DNA of 64,000 nucleotides from positions 2,542,001-2,606,000 of the forward strand of contig BLLK01000069.1 in the NCBI GenBank assembly GCA_021927905.1. The letters are read 5' to 3'. Each line of letters begins with the position of its first letter. Position 1 is the first letter of the stretch. The stretch is from Chaetoceros tenuissimus (taxonomy: Eukaryota > Bacillariophyta > Thalassiosirophyceae > Chaetocerotales > Chaetocerotaceae). The translations under genes and the position numbers were made by a program. This document shows, one piece after another, positions 32,654 to 42,587 of this stretch. Under the pieces are notes generated by a model, which did no database searches, had not been told where the DNA came from, and was given only the letters and a program-made list of their open reading frames with translations.

Positions 32654-33913
32654 CTATTTTTCACTTGAAGGAAACAATATTACCTTCATACGCTCTTCGT
32701 ACCCCTTTGTGTTTCTAATAATATTTTCTTCCAATACTTTGGATCGAGGTAGCACTTTACCGACTAATTGAAAGAATGGTAATGCCATGAAGTTACAAAA
32801 TCCAATCTGCATCTTTACAACAGCAAGCTCGGTATCAAGACCATCCATATACCCAGTTACAGTGACCCCTCTTTGTTTCTCTAAAAAGACTTGCTCCCTG
32901 AACTCAGTAGCAATTCTCTGGCACCAATCTTTTGCTGTCTCGAAGTCACCATGTGCTGGATTACTGATATCACTTGCATGCAGCAAACATTCACCTAAAA
33001 GAATTCGATCCTCTTTTATATTTCTGTCAAATGCTTCAGCACCATTGTTCACTTTTTCATTGATAATTTGGATAAGTCTTTTGCTCAGCTCCCCATGTAC
33101 TGAGGGGTCTGTGTATAAAATTACTCGTCTGAAGTAATCCAGGAAGTAACTTCGATCATCAGCAGTCAAACCTGATAAGATATGATCATGATCAATTGGC
33201 CTCTCCCACAATTCTATTGTCCAGTTAATTGAATGATTTTCGTGTATTGAGATATCCTGAAATCGTTTTGCTCTCTCCGATCCAATTTTTATATGATACT
33301 CATTATTTTGACCAGGATGTTGTGTATCATGAGCAAGCCCCCCAATCAACATGACAAATATTTCTAAATCTGTAGCATACGCCTCTGCTCCAGCCAGGGT
33401 TAAGAAATTGAAGATAGTGTTCATAGTTCCTACAGCATGGTACCAATTATGATAGGGTAACGACTCATGGTTCTTCCAGACATTTACAATGAAATCATTC
33501 ATCACAACCTTGTCAATGTTGAATTTTTGATACAGATCGTAATACTCCAACATCTTTTCGCAGACCGGAACTAGAACCTCTTCATTGTAGATCAATACAT
33601 CAAAATCCCAGCTCTTGATTTCTTGAATACTTGGAATTACTGTTGTCTTGCCGTCTATAGGTCTCAGCCAGGTTGGACAGACAGTACATGGGTACATAAA
33701 GTCTTGAGATTCCTTGACCGTCTGAGAAGTATCTCTTTTTTGCTCTAATATTCTGACATCATCGAACTTTTCTTCATTCATGTTTGATTCATTTTCACGG
33801 TTCCCATGTATCTTCGAGTCTTCTCCGTGAACGGCATCTATGAGAACGACTTCTTTTCCACACCAAATCTCCTGATGGGCTACAATATTATTTCTATTTT
33901 GAGAGTTTGACAT
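32654..33913 (-). CDS. 3',5'-cyclic-nucleotide phosphodiesterase
   Basis: Read as one exon of 419 residues from the ATG at 33913. The class I PDE catalytic domain covers roughly residues 120-415. It has YHNWYHAVGTMNT (first His), GGLAHDTQHPGQNN (metal-binding HD), LHASDISNPA (Asp ligand) and QIGFCNFMALPFFQ (the conserved Gln that binds the purine). The enzyme hydrolyses cAMP and/or cGMP. Specificity cannot be read with confidence. The open frame continues upstream for 34 codons to a GTG and includes a hydrophobic stretch (VIIIPSFLFPHF), so a first exon with a membrane segment could be missing; diatom PDEs often have one. This is the main uncertainty. Confidence 0.88.
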   Translation of the reverse strand: MSNSQNRNNIVAHQEIWCGKEVVLIDAVHGEDSKIHGNRENESNMNEEKFDDVRILEQKRDTSQTVKESQDFMYPCTVCPTWLRPIDGKTTVIPSIQEIKSWDFDVLIYNEEVLVPVCEKMLEYYDLYQKFNIDKVVMNDFIVNVWKNHESLPYHNWYHAVGTMNTIFNFLTLAGAEAYATDLEIFVMLIGGLAHDTQHPGQNNEYHIKIGSERAKRFQDISIHENHSINWTIELWERPIDHDHILSGLTADDRSYFLDYFRRVILYTDPSVHGELSKRLIQIINEKVNNGAEAFDRNIKEDRILLGECLLHASDISNPAHGDFETAKDWCQRIATEFREQVFLEKQRGVTVTGYMDGLDTELAVVKMQIGFCNFMALPFFQLVGKVLPRSKVLEENIIRNTKGYEERMKVILFPSSEK

Positions 33914-34641
33914 GCCTTGCAGAATTGTAAAGCCTAGTTTTGAACGATTTTCGAAGATGAGAGCTAGGTGTGAGCTGAAATGTGGAAATAGAAATGATGG
34001 GATAATAATAACCACACAGACAGTGCCTCTAGCAATGTTTTAGTGAGTTGAAATCTTCGCCTTTGTTCTATGTTCTCTTTTTGGGTGCTCAGAGATCAGA
34101 GATCAGAGAGGCTTGCCACTCTCCTCTTCTGGGCCGAGCAAGCTATCTATCAGCAAGCTGTGTCACCTTCCACACACAGAATGTAAAATGTCTCGCATTC
34201 CTCCATTCTGACATTCCCGCATTCCATTTGCTGTATGTACTTGATAGTATCAAACAGAATATTCTGACGCATGCAAAATGTTTATGAGTCATTCATAAAT
34301 CCGAGGTTCTTTAGTGGTCATAATCAGTCACGAATGGAGTAATGAATAGGCTACTACCTGCTACTAGCTAGTAGATGAAAAGTAGAAAGGAAAGATTTAA
34401 AAAGGAGAACAAATGGTTTCCTGCATTTTCAGAAAATTTATTAATTTATTTGAGATAGAATTGTCAGCAAGAACGCAATAGAATAGTATCAAACAGATTA
34501 GACTTCCTTCCGCCAAATTCCTTCCTTCACCCCCCTCACTCTTCCCTCCACAAAACAAACTACAAACCAAGACAAGCGACAAACACCAAACCTATTTTGA
34601 ATGGTATTTTTATTATTCTCCATATGAATATGATCAACTAA
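33914..34641. promoter_or_regulatory. Divergent promoter spacer, possible missing 5' exon of PDE
   Basis: A 728-base region between divergent genes. It has a short tandem AGATCAG repeat at about 34090-34105 and pyrimidine/purine tracts near 34500-34570. A first exon of the phosphodiesterase could lie here but none could be fixed. Confidence 0.35.
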
Positions 34642-35757
34642 ATGGATCTGCAAATGTTCAAACTGCTCCAAGTTCTACTACTATTGCTGCTTTCAATCAA
34701 TGGGTGTCTGACATTTTCCCATTCATATTCATCTGGTCATTTTCTTTCCACAACTCAGCTGAAAAGTATGTCGTCACCTTCTAGGTCAGAAAATGAAGAG
34801 ATAGTTAGAAACTTTAGGAAAGCCGCGAAACTGAAAAGAATATATAGGTGCGCAAGTACAGATGATTTAGGGAAATTTTCCTCTGATGTAGATGAAGCAC
34901 GTGGCTCTCTTGAAAATGACATAGCCGCCAATATAATTTTTAACAAAGCAGGGCTGATTTTAGATCTACGATCTAGCAGTGAACGAAATGAAGATCTAGC
35001 TAGAAAATGGATGAGTAATCATGAATTTGAAGTACTTGTCCATAGTCGAAATGGGAACAGCAAAGAATCTTCGTTCAACTACAACAACAATGACGCTTTC
35101 AAACGCATTGTTTATCGTATTGACGTGCTTTCTCCACAGCGATTGTTTGATTACATGGCTAAAAACTGGATAGATGATTCAATCCAAAAAGCATCATATA
35201 CATTTGCTTCTATATTTGATACGCAGAAACTTCATGAACAGAGAATGGATATTTTGAACGAAAAGGGCATTCAAGGCACTTACGAAGCTATGCTACAAAC
35301 AAGCGATGAAGAATTATCAAGTGCATTGAAAGCTATTACAACATATCTAGAAAATAATTCCAGTGGTGATGTAATTGTGCATTGTGTGCAAGGTAAAGAT
35401 AGGACAGGTCTTGTAATCATGTTGTGTCAATCTATTCTTGGAATTGACGATGATACTATTATTGAAGATTATCACAAATCTGAGCAGCTCCTAAGAAAGA
35501 AAGAAGAATCAGCTGCAATGGTTTCCGTTGTCAATTCTCAAAAGCCAAAAAAGGGTAAATTGAATAAAGCTTTCTTTCGGGTGAGCCCCAGAGAGGCAAT
35601 GATAGAGACACTGGCATTCCTTAGACGTGAACACGGTACTATTCATAATTATCTCGATTTCATTGGTTTTGACAAGTCTTGGAGAGAGAGATTTCTCACG
35701 GTAGCAAACGAGAAAGATATGGGAACCCGCGTATCACAGCGCCAAAGTAAACTTTAA
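34642..35757 (+). CDS. Tyrosine/lipid phosphatase (Y_phosphatase3 type) with signal peptide
   Basis: A single-exon 371-residue protein from an ATG. Residues 5-25 are a strong signal peptide (LLQVLLLLLLSINGCLTF), so the enzyme probably enters the secretory route or, with the F after cleavage, the plastid. The catalytic loop HCVQGKDRTG has Cys248 and Arg254, the C-x5-R site of protein tyrosine phosphatases. It lies after an IYRCASTDDL start and an LILDLRSSSER strand, as in the bacterial-type PF13350 family. The C-terminal block FRVSPREAMIETLAFLRREHGTIHNYL also fits this family. Substrates may be phosphotyrosine or phosphoinositides; the K-D pair inside the loop is seen in lipid-acting members. 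Confidence 0.85.
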   Translation: MDLQMFKLLQVLLLLLLSINGCLTFSHSYSSGHFLSTTQLKSMSSPSRSENEEIVRNFRKAAKLKRIYRCASTDDLGKFSSDVDEARGSLENDIAANIIFNKAGLILDLRSSSERNEDLARKWMSNHEFEVLVHSRNGNSKESSFNYNNNDAFKRIVYRIDVLSPQRLFDYMAKNWIDDSIQKASYTFASIFDTQKLHEQRMDILNEKGIQGTYEAMLQTSDEELSSALKAITTYLENNSSGDVIVHCVQGKDRTGLVIMLCQSILGIDDDTIIEDYHKSEQLLRKKEESAAMVSVVNSQKPKKGKLNKAFFRVSPREAMIETLAFLRREHGTIHNYLDFIGFDKSWRERFLTVANEKDMGTRVSQRQSKL

Positions 35758-35879
35758 AATATAGCATGTATCTGCGCTCAGACTAAAGATTGTTTATACT
35801 TATGTGATTAAAATTGAAGGTAAATCTTCCTTCTAAAACGATAACTCCATGTGTTCAACCGAATGGATTGTAGCGATCT

Positions 35880-37427
35880 CTAGACATTGCGGTAATTTCT
35901 CTTCTTTGGTTGCAAATCAACAATCATGACAGTCATGTTGTCTCCTCCAATACCTTGGGTCTCACGAGGATCGACGCTAATAATTTCATCAAGCATTTCT
36001 ATTCCAATTTCCGTTGGTGTTTTAGTATCGATTCTATCACGAACATACTTGACTGCCTCTTCATTAGTGAGACAATCCCAAATACCCTAAGAAAAAGTTA
36101 GACATGTTGGTGAGAATATCATTCATGGTTGTTCGTGACATGAATTAATCGAGTATCTACTTACATCGCATGCCAAAATGATGAATTCATCATTGTCATT
36201 CAAGGTCACGGACTTTATATCTGGTTCAGCAGTAATCATTTGCTTAGCTGGTACAATATCTGGTACCTGTTTGTATTTAAGATCTCCAATGGATCTCGAT
36301 AAATTCAGATTTCCATTTACTCTTCCAAATTGATTTACGAAGCCTCCAGCTTCGGTGATTCTTTTCATCTCAATGTCACTCAATGGTTTATGATCAAATG
36401 ACATAGCTTCAGTGACTCCATCTGCTCTACACAGAACGACGCGAGAGTCCCCAGCATTTGCAACCGTCAAAGTATTTCCTACAATAACAGCACAGACAGC
36501 TGTGCATCCTGCGTGTATTGGATGGTCTGGAAGATTGCAGACCTATGTCACGTAAAGTTAGCCCATGTATCAACCTAAAGACTCTTAGCACAGTAATAAA
36601 TAGATCTCACCTGACGCCCATTCAAAATTCTTGTTGGAGTTATGACAGAATCATCTTCACTTGAACTCTCATCGGTACTTCCATCTGTGGAAGCCTCAGC
36701 CTCTTCACCTGGAACCTTTTGGCCATTCATGGAGAGTAACTTCTTGAAGATTGAAACAGCATCCTCTGATTCTTCGTCATTGCCATTCTCTTCTCCATCT
36801 AATCTATCATCAGCTATTTCTCCTACAACCTCATTGCTATCATCATCATTTTGTGGACTAGTCTCTTCGATTTTCTTCTCGTCCATATCTTCATCTTCAC
36901 TTGTTGTGAGTTTCGATCCTTCTACCGTTCTTCTTTCCTTCGAACTAGGTTTGTCCGTGCGCAGATTATTGATCTCCTCTCTAAATTTAATTTACGACAG
37001 TTCAGCAATTATGAAGGAAGAAGAATCAAAAGATAGACGTAATTTTTAAAAAGAATACTCACCTTCTAGATTCATCATCAATGAGTCGGTCCAGAGCATG
37101 GAAAGACTCCACTAATGCCTTACCAACATCAACTTCACTACTTGTCCAATGCTCTTGATTGGTGAGCAGATCAATAAGATATAATTGGCAGAATCGAGCA
37201 ACTTCAGCTCCTCCATGACCATCAAAGACTGCAAAGACTTTAGAATGTGCATCGGTGTTGACTGAGGGCGGCGGGGCAATTCCAGTTTGGGTAATGTGTG
37301 CATCTTCCATAGTTTTTCTCCATCCTTGCATATCAACTACTCCCCATGCTACTGGTACGGTACAGTCTAGGTCTTCACCGTCTTCTACTCCTTTTTCGAC
37401 CACTGGTGTTGAAAGATAAGTTCCCAT
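35880..37427 (-). CDS. PP2C-type serine/threonine phosphatase
   Basis: Four exons on the minus strand (37427-37063, 36980-36611, 36542-36165, 36086-35880) give 439 residues with matching phases 2, 0 and 0. The N-terminus MGTYLSTP begins with Met-Gly, a possible myristoylation site. Metal-binding motifs are present: GWRKTMEDAH, VFAVFDGHGGAEVA, TVANAGDSRVVLCR, LNLSRSIGDLKYK, FIILACDGIWD and GGDNMTVMIV. An acidic insert of about 120 residues, encoded mainly by exon 2 (Asp/Glu/Ser-rich), sits between the DGHGG region and the rest of the core. Such acidic inserts are known in PP2C-gamma (PPM1G), which this most resembles. It removes phosphate from Ser/Thr using Mn2+/Mg2+. Confidence 0.93.
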
Positions 37428-37943
37428 GTTTGTTTTTAGTTTCTTTCTTTGGAAAAGCTAATGAGGCGGAACCTTTTTTTAATGCGATGTAACTTTACAA
37501 ATATCAAAAACTAAGTGTAAGTGTTTTATTTTCACTGTTAACACAGAGGAATCTAATTATTCAAGTTTTTATTGTAATGCAAACTTTTCGAGGTGGATAG
37601 AGGATAAGAAAAAAGCTCTACCTTGCTCTTTGCTCTTCCCTCACACCGAGCGAATTCGTAGTAGTCTGCTACCTACATACATTCAATACCAATGGCGTAG
37701 CAAGCGTGCACCTATCTTCAGTACGTAGAAATGGGACCGTATCGATCGAATGACAGACCAACACTAGCCATACCATGAAAAATAATATGGCTAGAGATAC
37801 AAATGAAAAAAATGACGACGACCGACGATCCTTTTTGTTGCCAGTTCAAAGTTGATAGGTGAGAATACAAACCATATTATTATTTTAATAAAAGAGGATA
37901 AGTTTTTATAAAATAATGCTTATTTCAATCCTTTCCTCTAGTC
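37428..37943. promoter_or_regulatory. Spacer with PP2C promoter and AspRS 3' end
   Basis: A 516-base spacer. A TACGTA box lies at 37722-37727, 295 bases before the PP2C start. No gene seen. Confidence 0.35.
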
Positions 37944-39905
37944 TTAAGGTGCGATTCTCTTTGGATCACGAGTGAACCAGGCGGTCTTACGAATATTTGG
38001 AAGTCCAAGGAAAAGCATAATTACACGCTCAAGTCCAATTCCTCCACCTCCATGAGGAAGTGCTCCGTGACGGAAGGAATCAATGTAAGATGCAATGTCT
38101 TCGAGTGGAATTCCCCATGCCTTTGCTCTCTCCTCGAGAAGTTCTGGTACATGAATACGTTGAGCTCCAGAGAGAATTTCTTGTCCGCGAATGAAGAAGT
38201 CAAAACTGTTGGATAGTTTTGGATTCTAATATTTCAATTAAAAATGTCAGTATAGAAAAATTCACGACGAAAAATAGTTCAAGTATAAAACGTACCTCTG
38301 GGCAAGGCATAGTGTAAAACGGTCTGACTGCGAGTGGGTACTTATCCATGAAGAAGAAGTCAGTTCCATACTTTTCCTTTACAATTTCTCCGAGTTTCTT
38401 CTCATTGACAGTACTCAAATCCTCGTAGTCATCCTGATCAACACCAGCTTCTCTCAAAAGTTTACACCCCTCAGCATATGTGATTTTCAGTGTAGGCTTC
38501 AAGTATTTCAAGTCTTCGAAAGGATGTTGCTCTCTTACTCTCTCAATTTCAGTCTTACATCTCTCGTTTAAGCCGTCAAAAATAGAAATGAAAAGGTCGC
38601 TGAAAATATCCAAGATTTCATCGTAGTGCTCATGGATAGCCATTTCCAAGTCAAATCCAGTGAATTCACACAAGTGACGACGTGTGTTGGAGTTCTCCGC
38701 ACGGAAAACTGGACCAGTCTCAAATACCCTTTCGAAACCGGAACATGCACATGTCATTTGCTTGTGGAGCTGAGGTGACATTGCAAGAAATCCTTTTTGT
38801 CCAAAATAATCAAGAGTGAAAACTTCTGATCCTCCCTCAGAAGCTCCTCCAATAATCTTTGGAGTATGGATCTCAACAAAACCCTTACTCATCAAGTTTT
38901 CACGGAACAAATGTCCAACCATGGACTCAATTCTAAAAATAGCCTGATTTGCAGGAGTACGGAGATCAAGCCAACGATTGTCCAAACGAACTTCCTGCCC
39001 AACACGTACAAGTCCATCTTCAGATGGTTTTTCTTCTCCAGTGTATGCTCCAACGTCAGTCTCTGTTCCACAGTCAGGACGACAAGCATCTTCCATCTGG
39101 AAAGGCATTGGAGCAGATGTTTTGTTAACACAATAAAATTTGGTGACAGAAATTTCAACCATCTTTTGGGTTGCACTATCAATAGGCTGATCTGGTACAG
39201 TTACTTTTCCTACAACATCAACTACAGATTCATTTGGAAGAGCTCCGATGTACTTCACCATAGCATTAGAGATTTCCTTACTTTCAAAACAAACAGCTTG
39301 AACAGAAGAAAGTTTGGATCGCAAAAGAACAAATGCACCCTTTCCAACTACACGAGAAGTGTGAATATGACCTCGAACAAGAACTTCTTCCCCAGAAAGG
39401 ACAGGTTTCAAATCACTAATGTTTGTCCAACGTTTGTTGGTAATCTCCTTACTCTGAACCATTGGTGCATCTCCAAAATTATCCTGTCCAATACCTGCAA
39501 GCTTAGCAGCCTTCTCCTTCTCACGCCTTTCACGTTCTGCACGTTGACGAGCTTTCTTTGCTTCCTTTTCTGCCTTTGCTTTAGCTTTCGCTTCATTTTT
39601 AGCCTTGTTCTTTGCAGATGCTTCTTGAGGAGCTGCCTTTGCTTTCTTTTCTTTTTTTGGTGGATCCAAATCTTTACCAGTCACCTCCTTGTACTTTGCC
39701 TTTGGAAAATCGGCGTGTGAGATACATACTTGAACTCTAAAATAAGAATAGGTTTGTGAATGGAGAGAATTCTTCATACCTTCAATGCAAGCATTTCATC
39801 AAGAGTACTCTTCCACTCTTCGATAGGCTTTTTCTCTTTTTTTGCTGCAGCAATTGCTGCACCAAGTTCCTTCACCTTTTCTGCGATCTCTTCTCCCTCA
39901 CTCAT
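37944..39905 (-). CDS. Aspartyl-tRNA synthetase, cytosolic
   Basis: Three exons on the minus strand (39905-39780, 39699-38296, 38225-37944), all phase 0, give 603 residues. Exon 2 was started after the AAAG acceptor at 39700 so that the join reads [15 protein letters not shown]. Residues 50-105 are a Lys/Ala/Glu-rich helix, the tRNA-binding extension typical of eukaryotic AspRS. An OB-fold anticodon domain follows ([22 protein letters not shown]). The class II catalytic core has motif 1 around [18 protein letters not shown], motif 2 [19 protein letters not shown] and motif 3 [16 protein letters not shown] with the TRDPKRIAP end. It charges tRNA-Asp. No targeting leader is seen. Confidence 0.95.
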
Positions 39906-40266
39906 GATGATTTTTTGTAAATAGTAACAGAGTTTTGATACAATGAGATGTATGTTTTTGATCAATGTGATGTTCTACGTGTGATCTTCTGTTGGGAACG
40001 CACATACGTACGAGATCGCTCATTGCTGCCCACACATAAATAAAATCTTTCAGGCCTTTTCCGGGATGTCTTCGCGCCAAAACCAATCATTTTTTTTTGA
40101 AAAGATGAGGAGCACACAACAGGGATGGATGAGGAGACTCGAAAAGATTTCCGTATTTTGATATATTCCATGTCAAAAGTTTGGATACCAGATACTTACA
40201 CAAAGTGCACGTATATGAAGTAGGATAGGGAATAAATATTAAAAGAACTGAAAAGAAATAGCAAGT
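39906..40266. promoter_or_regulatory. Divergent promoter spacer (AspRS / gamma-CA)
   Basis: A 361-base shared upstream region. A TACGTA box lies at 40005-40010, 100 bases before the AspRS start. A poly-T run is at about 40091-40098. No gene seen. Confidence 0.4.
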
Positions 40267-41115
40267 ATGCCAGGTCCAACCGTTTTCGCTCGTATACGGC
40301 ACACCGTAGGGAGAGCTATAAGAGAAACAGCACAAGCTCTTGATAGAGTTGCCATTCGTGCTGAAACACAAGCTACCACTTCTCAAAAAATAGGCGATCC
40401 AAAGTATAAATTCCAAGATCATTTATCAAGACATAGAACAAAAATGCCGCTTTTGAAGAGGGGTACACCAGTAGTTAGTGATGAGATTGCTTACCTTGCT
40501 CCATGTGCAAGTTTAATTGGAACTGTGCATGTTGGAAAGGGTAGTTCCATTTTCTATGGAGCAGTATTAAGAGCAGACGATTGCAACATGGGATGCGGAC
40601 GATCAGCAGAAGAACTCGAGGAATTTAAAAACAAAGATAAAGAAAAGAGATTCATCGAGGATAGAGATACTGATGATACTGCAGGTGGAGGTGGAATCTT
40701 TATTGGGGAGGGAACAAATATTCAAGATGGATGCGTCATTACTTCCAAGAAGGAACATACTAAAATTGGTAATGGTGTAACAGTTGGACATCTCGCTCAA
40801 ATTCATTCCGCAACTGTAGAAGATAATTGTCTGATTGGCATGGGCGCAATTTTAAGACCTGGAAGTAAAGTGGAGTCACTGTCTTTCGTAGCTGCAGGGG
40901 CAGTAATTGGAGAAAACGAAGTGGTGAAATCAGGAGAACTGTGGATTGGGAACCCTGCAAGAAAGCTGAGGGACTTGTCTGATAAAGAGAAAAATCATTT
41001 ATACTACCAAGCCAGTGAATATGTGAAATTGGCAACAAGCCAGAACAATGCGATGGATCTTGGTGGTAATCTAAGGATACAGTCAAAGTCAAAAGCAGAC
41101 GGAGACACAAAATAG
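40267..41115 (+). CDS. Gamma-type carbonic anhydrase-like protein, mitochondrial complex I type
   Basis: A single-exon 282-residue protein. The N-terminus is basic and helical (ARIRHTVGRAIRETAQALDR), like plant and algal gamma-CAs that join mitochondrial complex I. The left-handed beta-helix begins with YLAPCASLIGTVHVGKGSSIFYGAVLRADD; the RAD pair of the active site is present. A loop of about 40 residues (NMGCGRSAEEL to GGGGIF) is inserted before GTNIQDGC. Of the three zinc histidines, two are kept (VGHLAQIHS) but the one expected six residues after the active-site Gln reads Thr (QDGCVIT). It may therefore be a structural, CAL-like subunit rather than an active enzyme. Complex I membership is inferred from the family. 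Confidence 0.9.
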   Translation: MPGPTVFARIRHTVGRAIRETAQALDRVAIRAETQATTSQKIGDPKYKFQDHLSRHRTKMPLLKRGTPVVSDEIAYLAPCASLIGTVHVGKGSSIFYGAVLRADDCNMGCGRSAEELEEFKNKDKEKRFIEDRDTDDTAGGGGIFIGEGTNIQDGCVITSKKEHTKIGNGVTVGHLAQIHSATVEDNCLIGMGAILRPGSKVESLSFVAAGAVIGENEVVKSGELWIGNPARKLRDLSDKEKNHLYYQASEYVKLATSQNNAMDLGGNLRIQSKSKADGDTK

Positions 41116-41368
41116 AGGTGAAGATTGACAGCGACTATCATATCTAATTTGTCTGACTTCATTTCAGAATAATATTCTTGTTTTAAGTAAAAGCAAGGGA
41201 AATGAGTTGATATTTGAAAATACTCTAGACTGTTGACATAGTACCTGCTCAATACATTATTTTCAATCTCCATACGAACTAATTCCTCTACTTTTTCAGT
41301 GTCCCCGCATATTTATCTGTACCTTCTAGAAATTAGAATCACCATATATTTCTAAATTTATCTTCCTT

Positions 41369-42219
41369 CTAGTTTGCACCATCCTCATTCTTTGCCGATG
41401 GCGAAGGAAGTGAGTAAATTCCTTCCTGAAACATAGTTTTCAACGGAGCTCCCTCAGCTACACGTTTTAGGGTTTCATCAACAATTTTATTTACATCAGC
41501 TTGTACTTCCTCGATGGATTGTGCAGCATTGACTACATGCCAAGGAGCAGTCTTTTCTTTTTCATCCATTTCTTGCAATTCAGCGAAACGTTGCCTAACT
41601 CTCATTTGAAGATCACGTTTTTCATATCTTTCACCTCCATATCTAGCACAAAGATGGTTAGTAAAGTGATATATAAAAATATATACGCTATAACAATAAC
41701 TATATGCAGACATGCACAAAAATACATCGAAATGACTCACCCTCCTCGTTTCTCCGATTCTTCTTGACTCAAATCCAAAAAAATGACGGTATCAGGAGCT
41801 GGCAATCCAACATCTGGAGATTTGCACCAATCAATTGATAAGTCACCGCTATCATTCTGACTCTTGCGATCTTCCTTAGTCTTTGCAGAAGAAAATGCAA
41901 CTCCCGAGTAAGCATATCTATCACAGACAATAGTTTTTCCATCAGCCAAATCTTGAGCAAGTTTAGGTGCCGCCTCCCATCTATTAGCACTGAATAGCAA
42001 GTGTACAGCTCTATCATCTAGATCTTGTCCACTTGCTAGGTAACCATTAATTAGCTGGCCTACACTGGTAGTGCGATCAGGGAATCGCATTGCAACTGCA
42101 GCAACTGAAATGGATAGTAAGTGTTTCAGAAGTAGGGAACATTGGGTAGTTTTACCACATCTGTCAACTCCTTCGAGAAGAATGAAAGCTCCTCTTTGGT
42201 TAGTTCCTCCAGTAATCAT
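41369..42219 (-). CDS. Thymidylate kinase (dTMP kinase)
   Basis: Two exons on the minus strand (42219-41741, 41642-41369) join in phase 2 to give 250 residues. The P-loop LLEGVDRCGKTTQ is at residues 14-26. MRFPDRTTSVGQLINGYL, then LLFSANRWE and the DR(Y) motif IVCDRYAYSGVAFSSAK follow. Exon 1 ends in EKRGG and exon 2 continues YGGERYEK, restoring the TMPK lid motif RGG(F/Y)GxERYE. The enzyme makes dTDP from dTMP for DNA synthesis. There is no clear targeting leader. A small insert (KTKEDRKSQNDSGDLS) before DWCKSPDVGLPAPD is a little longer than usual. Confidence 0.95.
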
Positions 42220-42587
42220 ATTGTATTAAGAAATATGGTGTGATATGTCAATGAAAATTGTAGATTTTGAAATAGCTTGTTGTATTTGAGGCAAGTGTGT
42301 CCAGTAGTGCCACGATGATGTAACAACATAACACTTACCATCTTAGGCAAAGTCATTGTGGTGTCTAAATTTAATTTAGGAAAGAGATAGAAAGGGAGAG
42401 GGGAAAAGATAAAGGACGTCGGTTGAGAAAGGAGATTTTAGCCAAACAAGTGTCGTTCACAATTCCTACTCTCTACAAGACTTCATTATTCTCGGCTTCT
42501 TTTCAACACAAGGGAAAGAAATAAGGGAGACTGCGTTTTTCACTCTATTCCAAATCTTGTTTCATACCATTGCTTTTGGAGAGTTAA
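42220..42587. promoter_or_regulatory. Divergent promoter spacer
   Basis: A 368-base region between the thymidylate kinase and the EDR2-C protein. It contains purine-rich stretches near 42380-42415. No gene or clear motif seen. Confidence 0.35.

Noticed and set aside
32787-33137. Plus-strand open frame of 116 codons inside the phosphodiesterase
   Set aside because: Lies fully opposite the conserved PDE catalytic domain; a shadow frame.
34048-34287. 79-codon frame in the PDE/PTP spacer
   Set aside because: No features; it may cover a lost 5' exon of the PDE on the other strand but cannot be supported.
38866-39720. 284-codon plus-strand frame opposite AspRS
   Set aside because: Phe/Ser/Cys-rich shadow of the AspRS coding strand with no domain.
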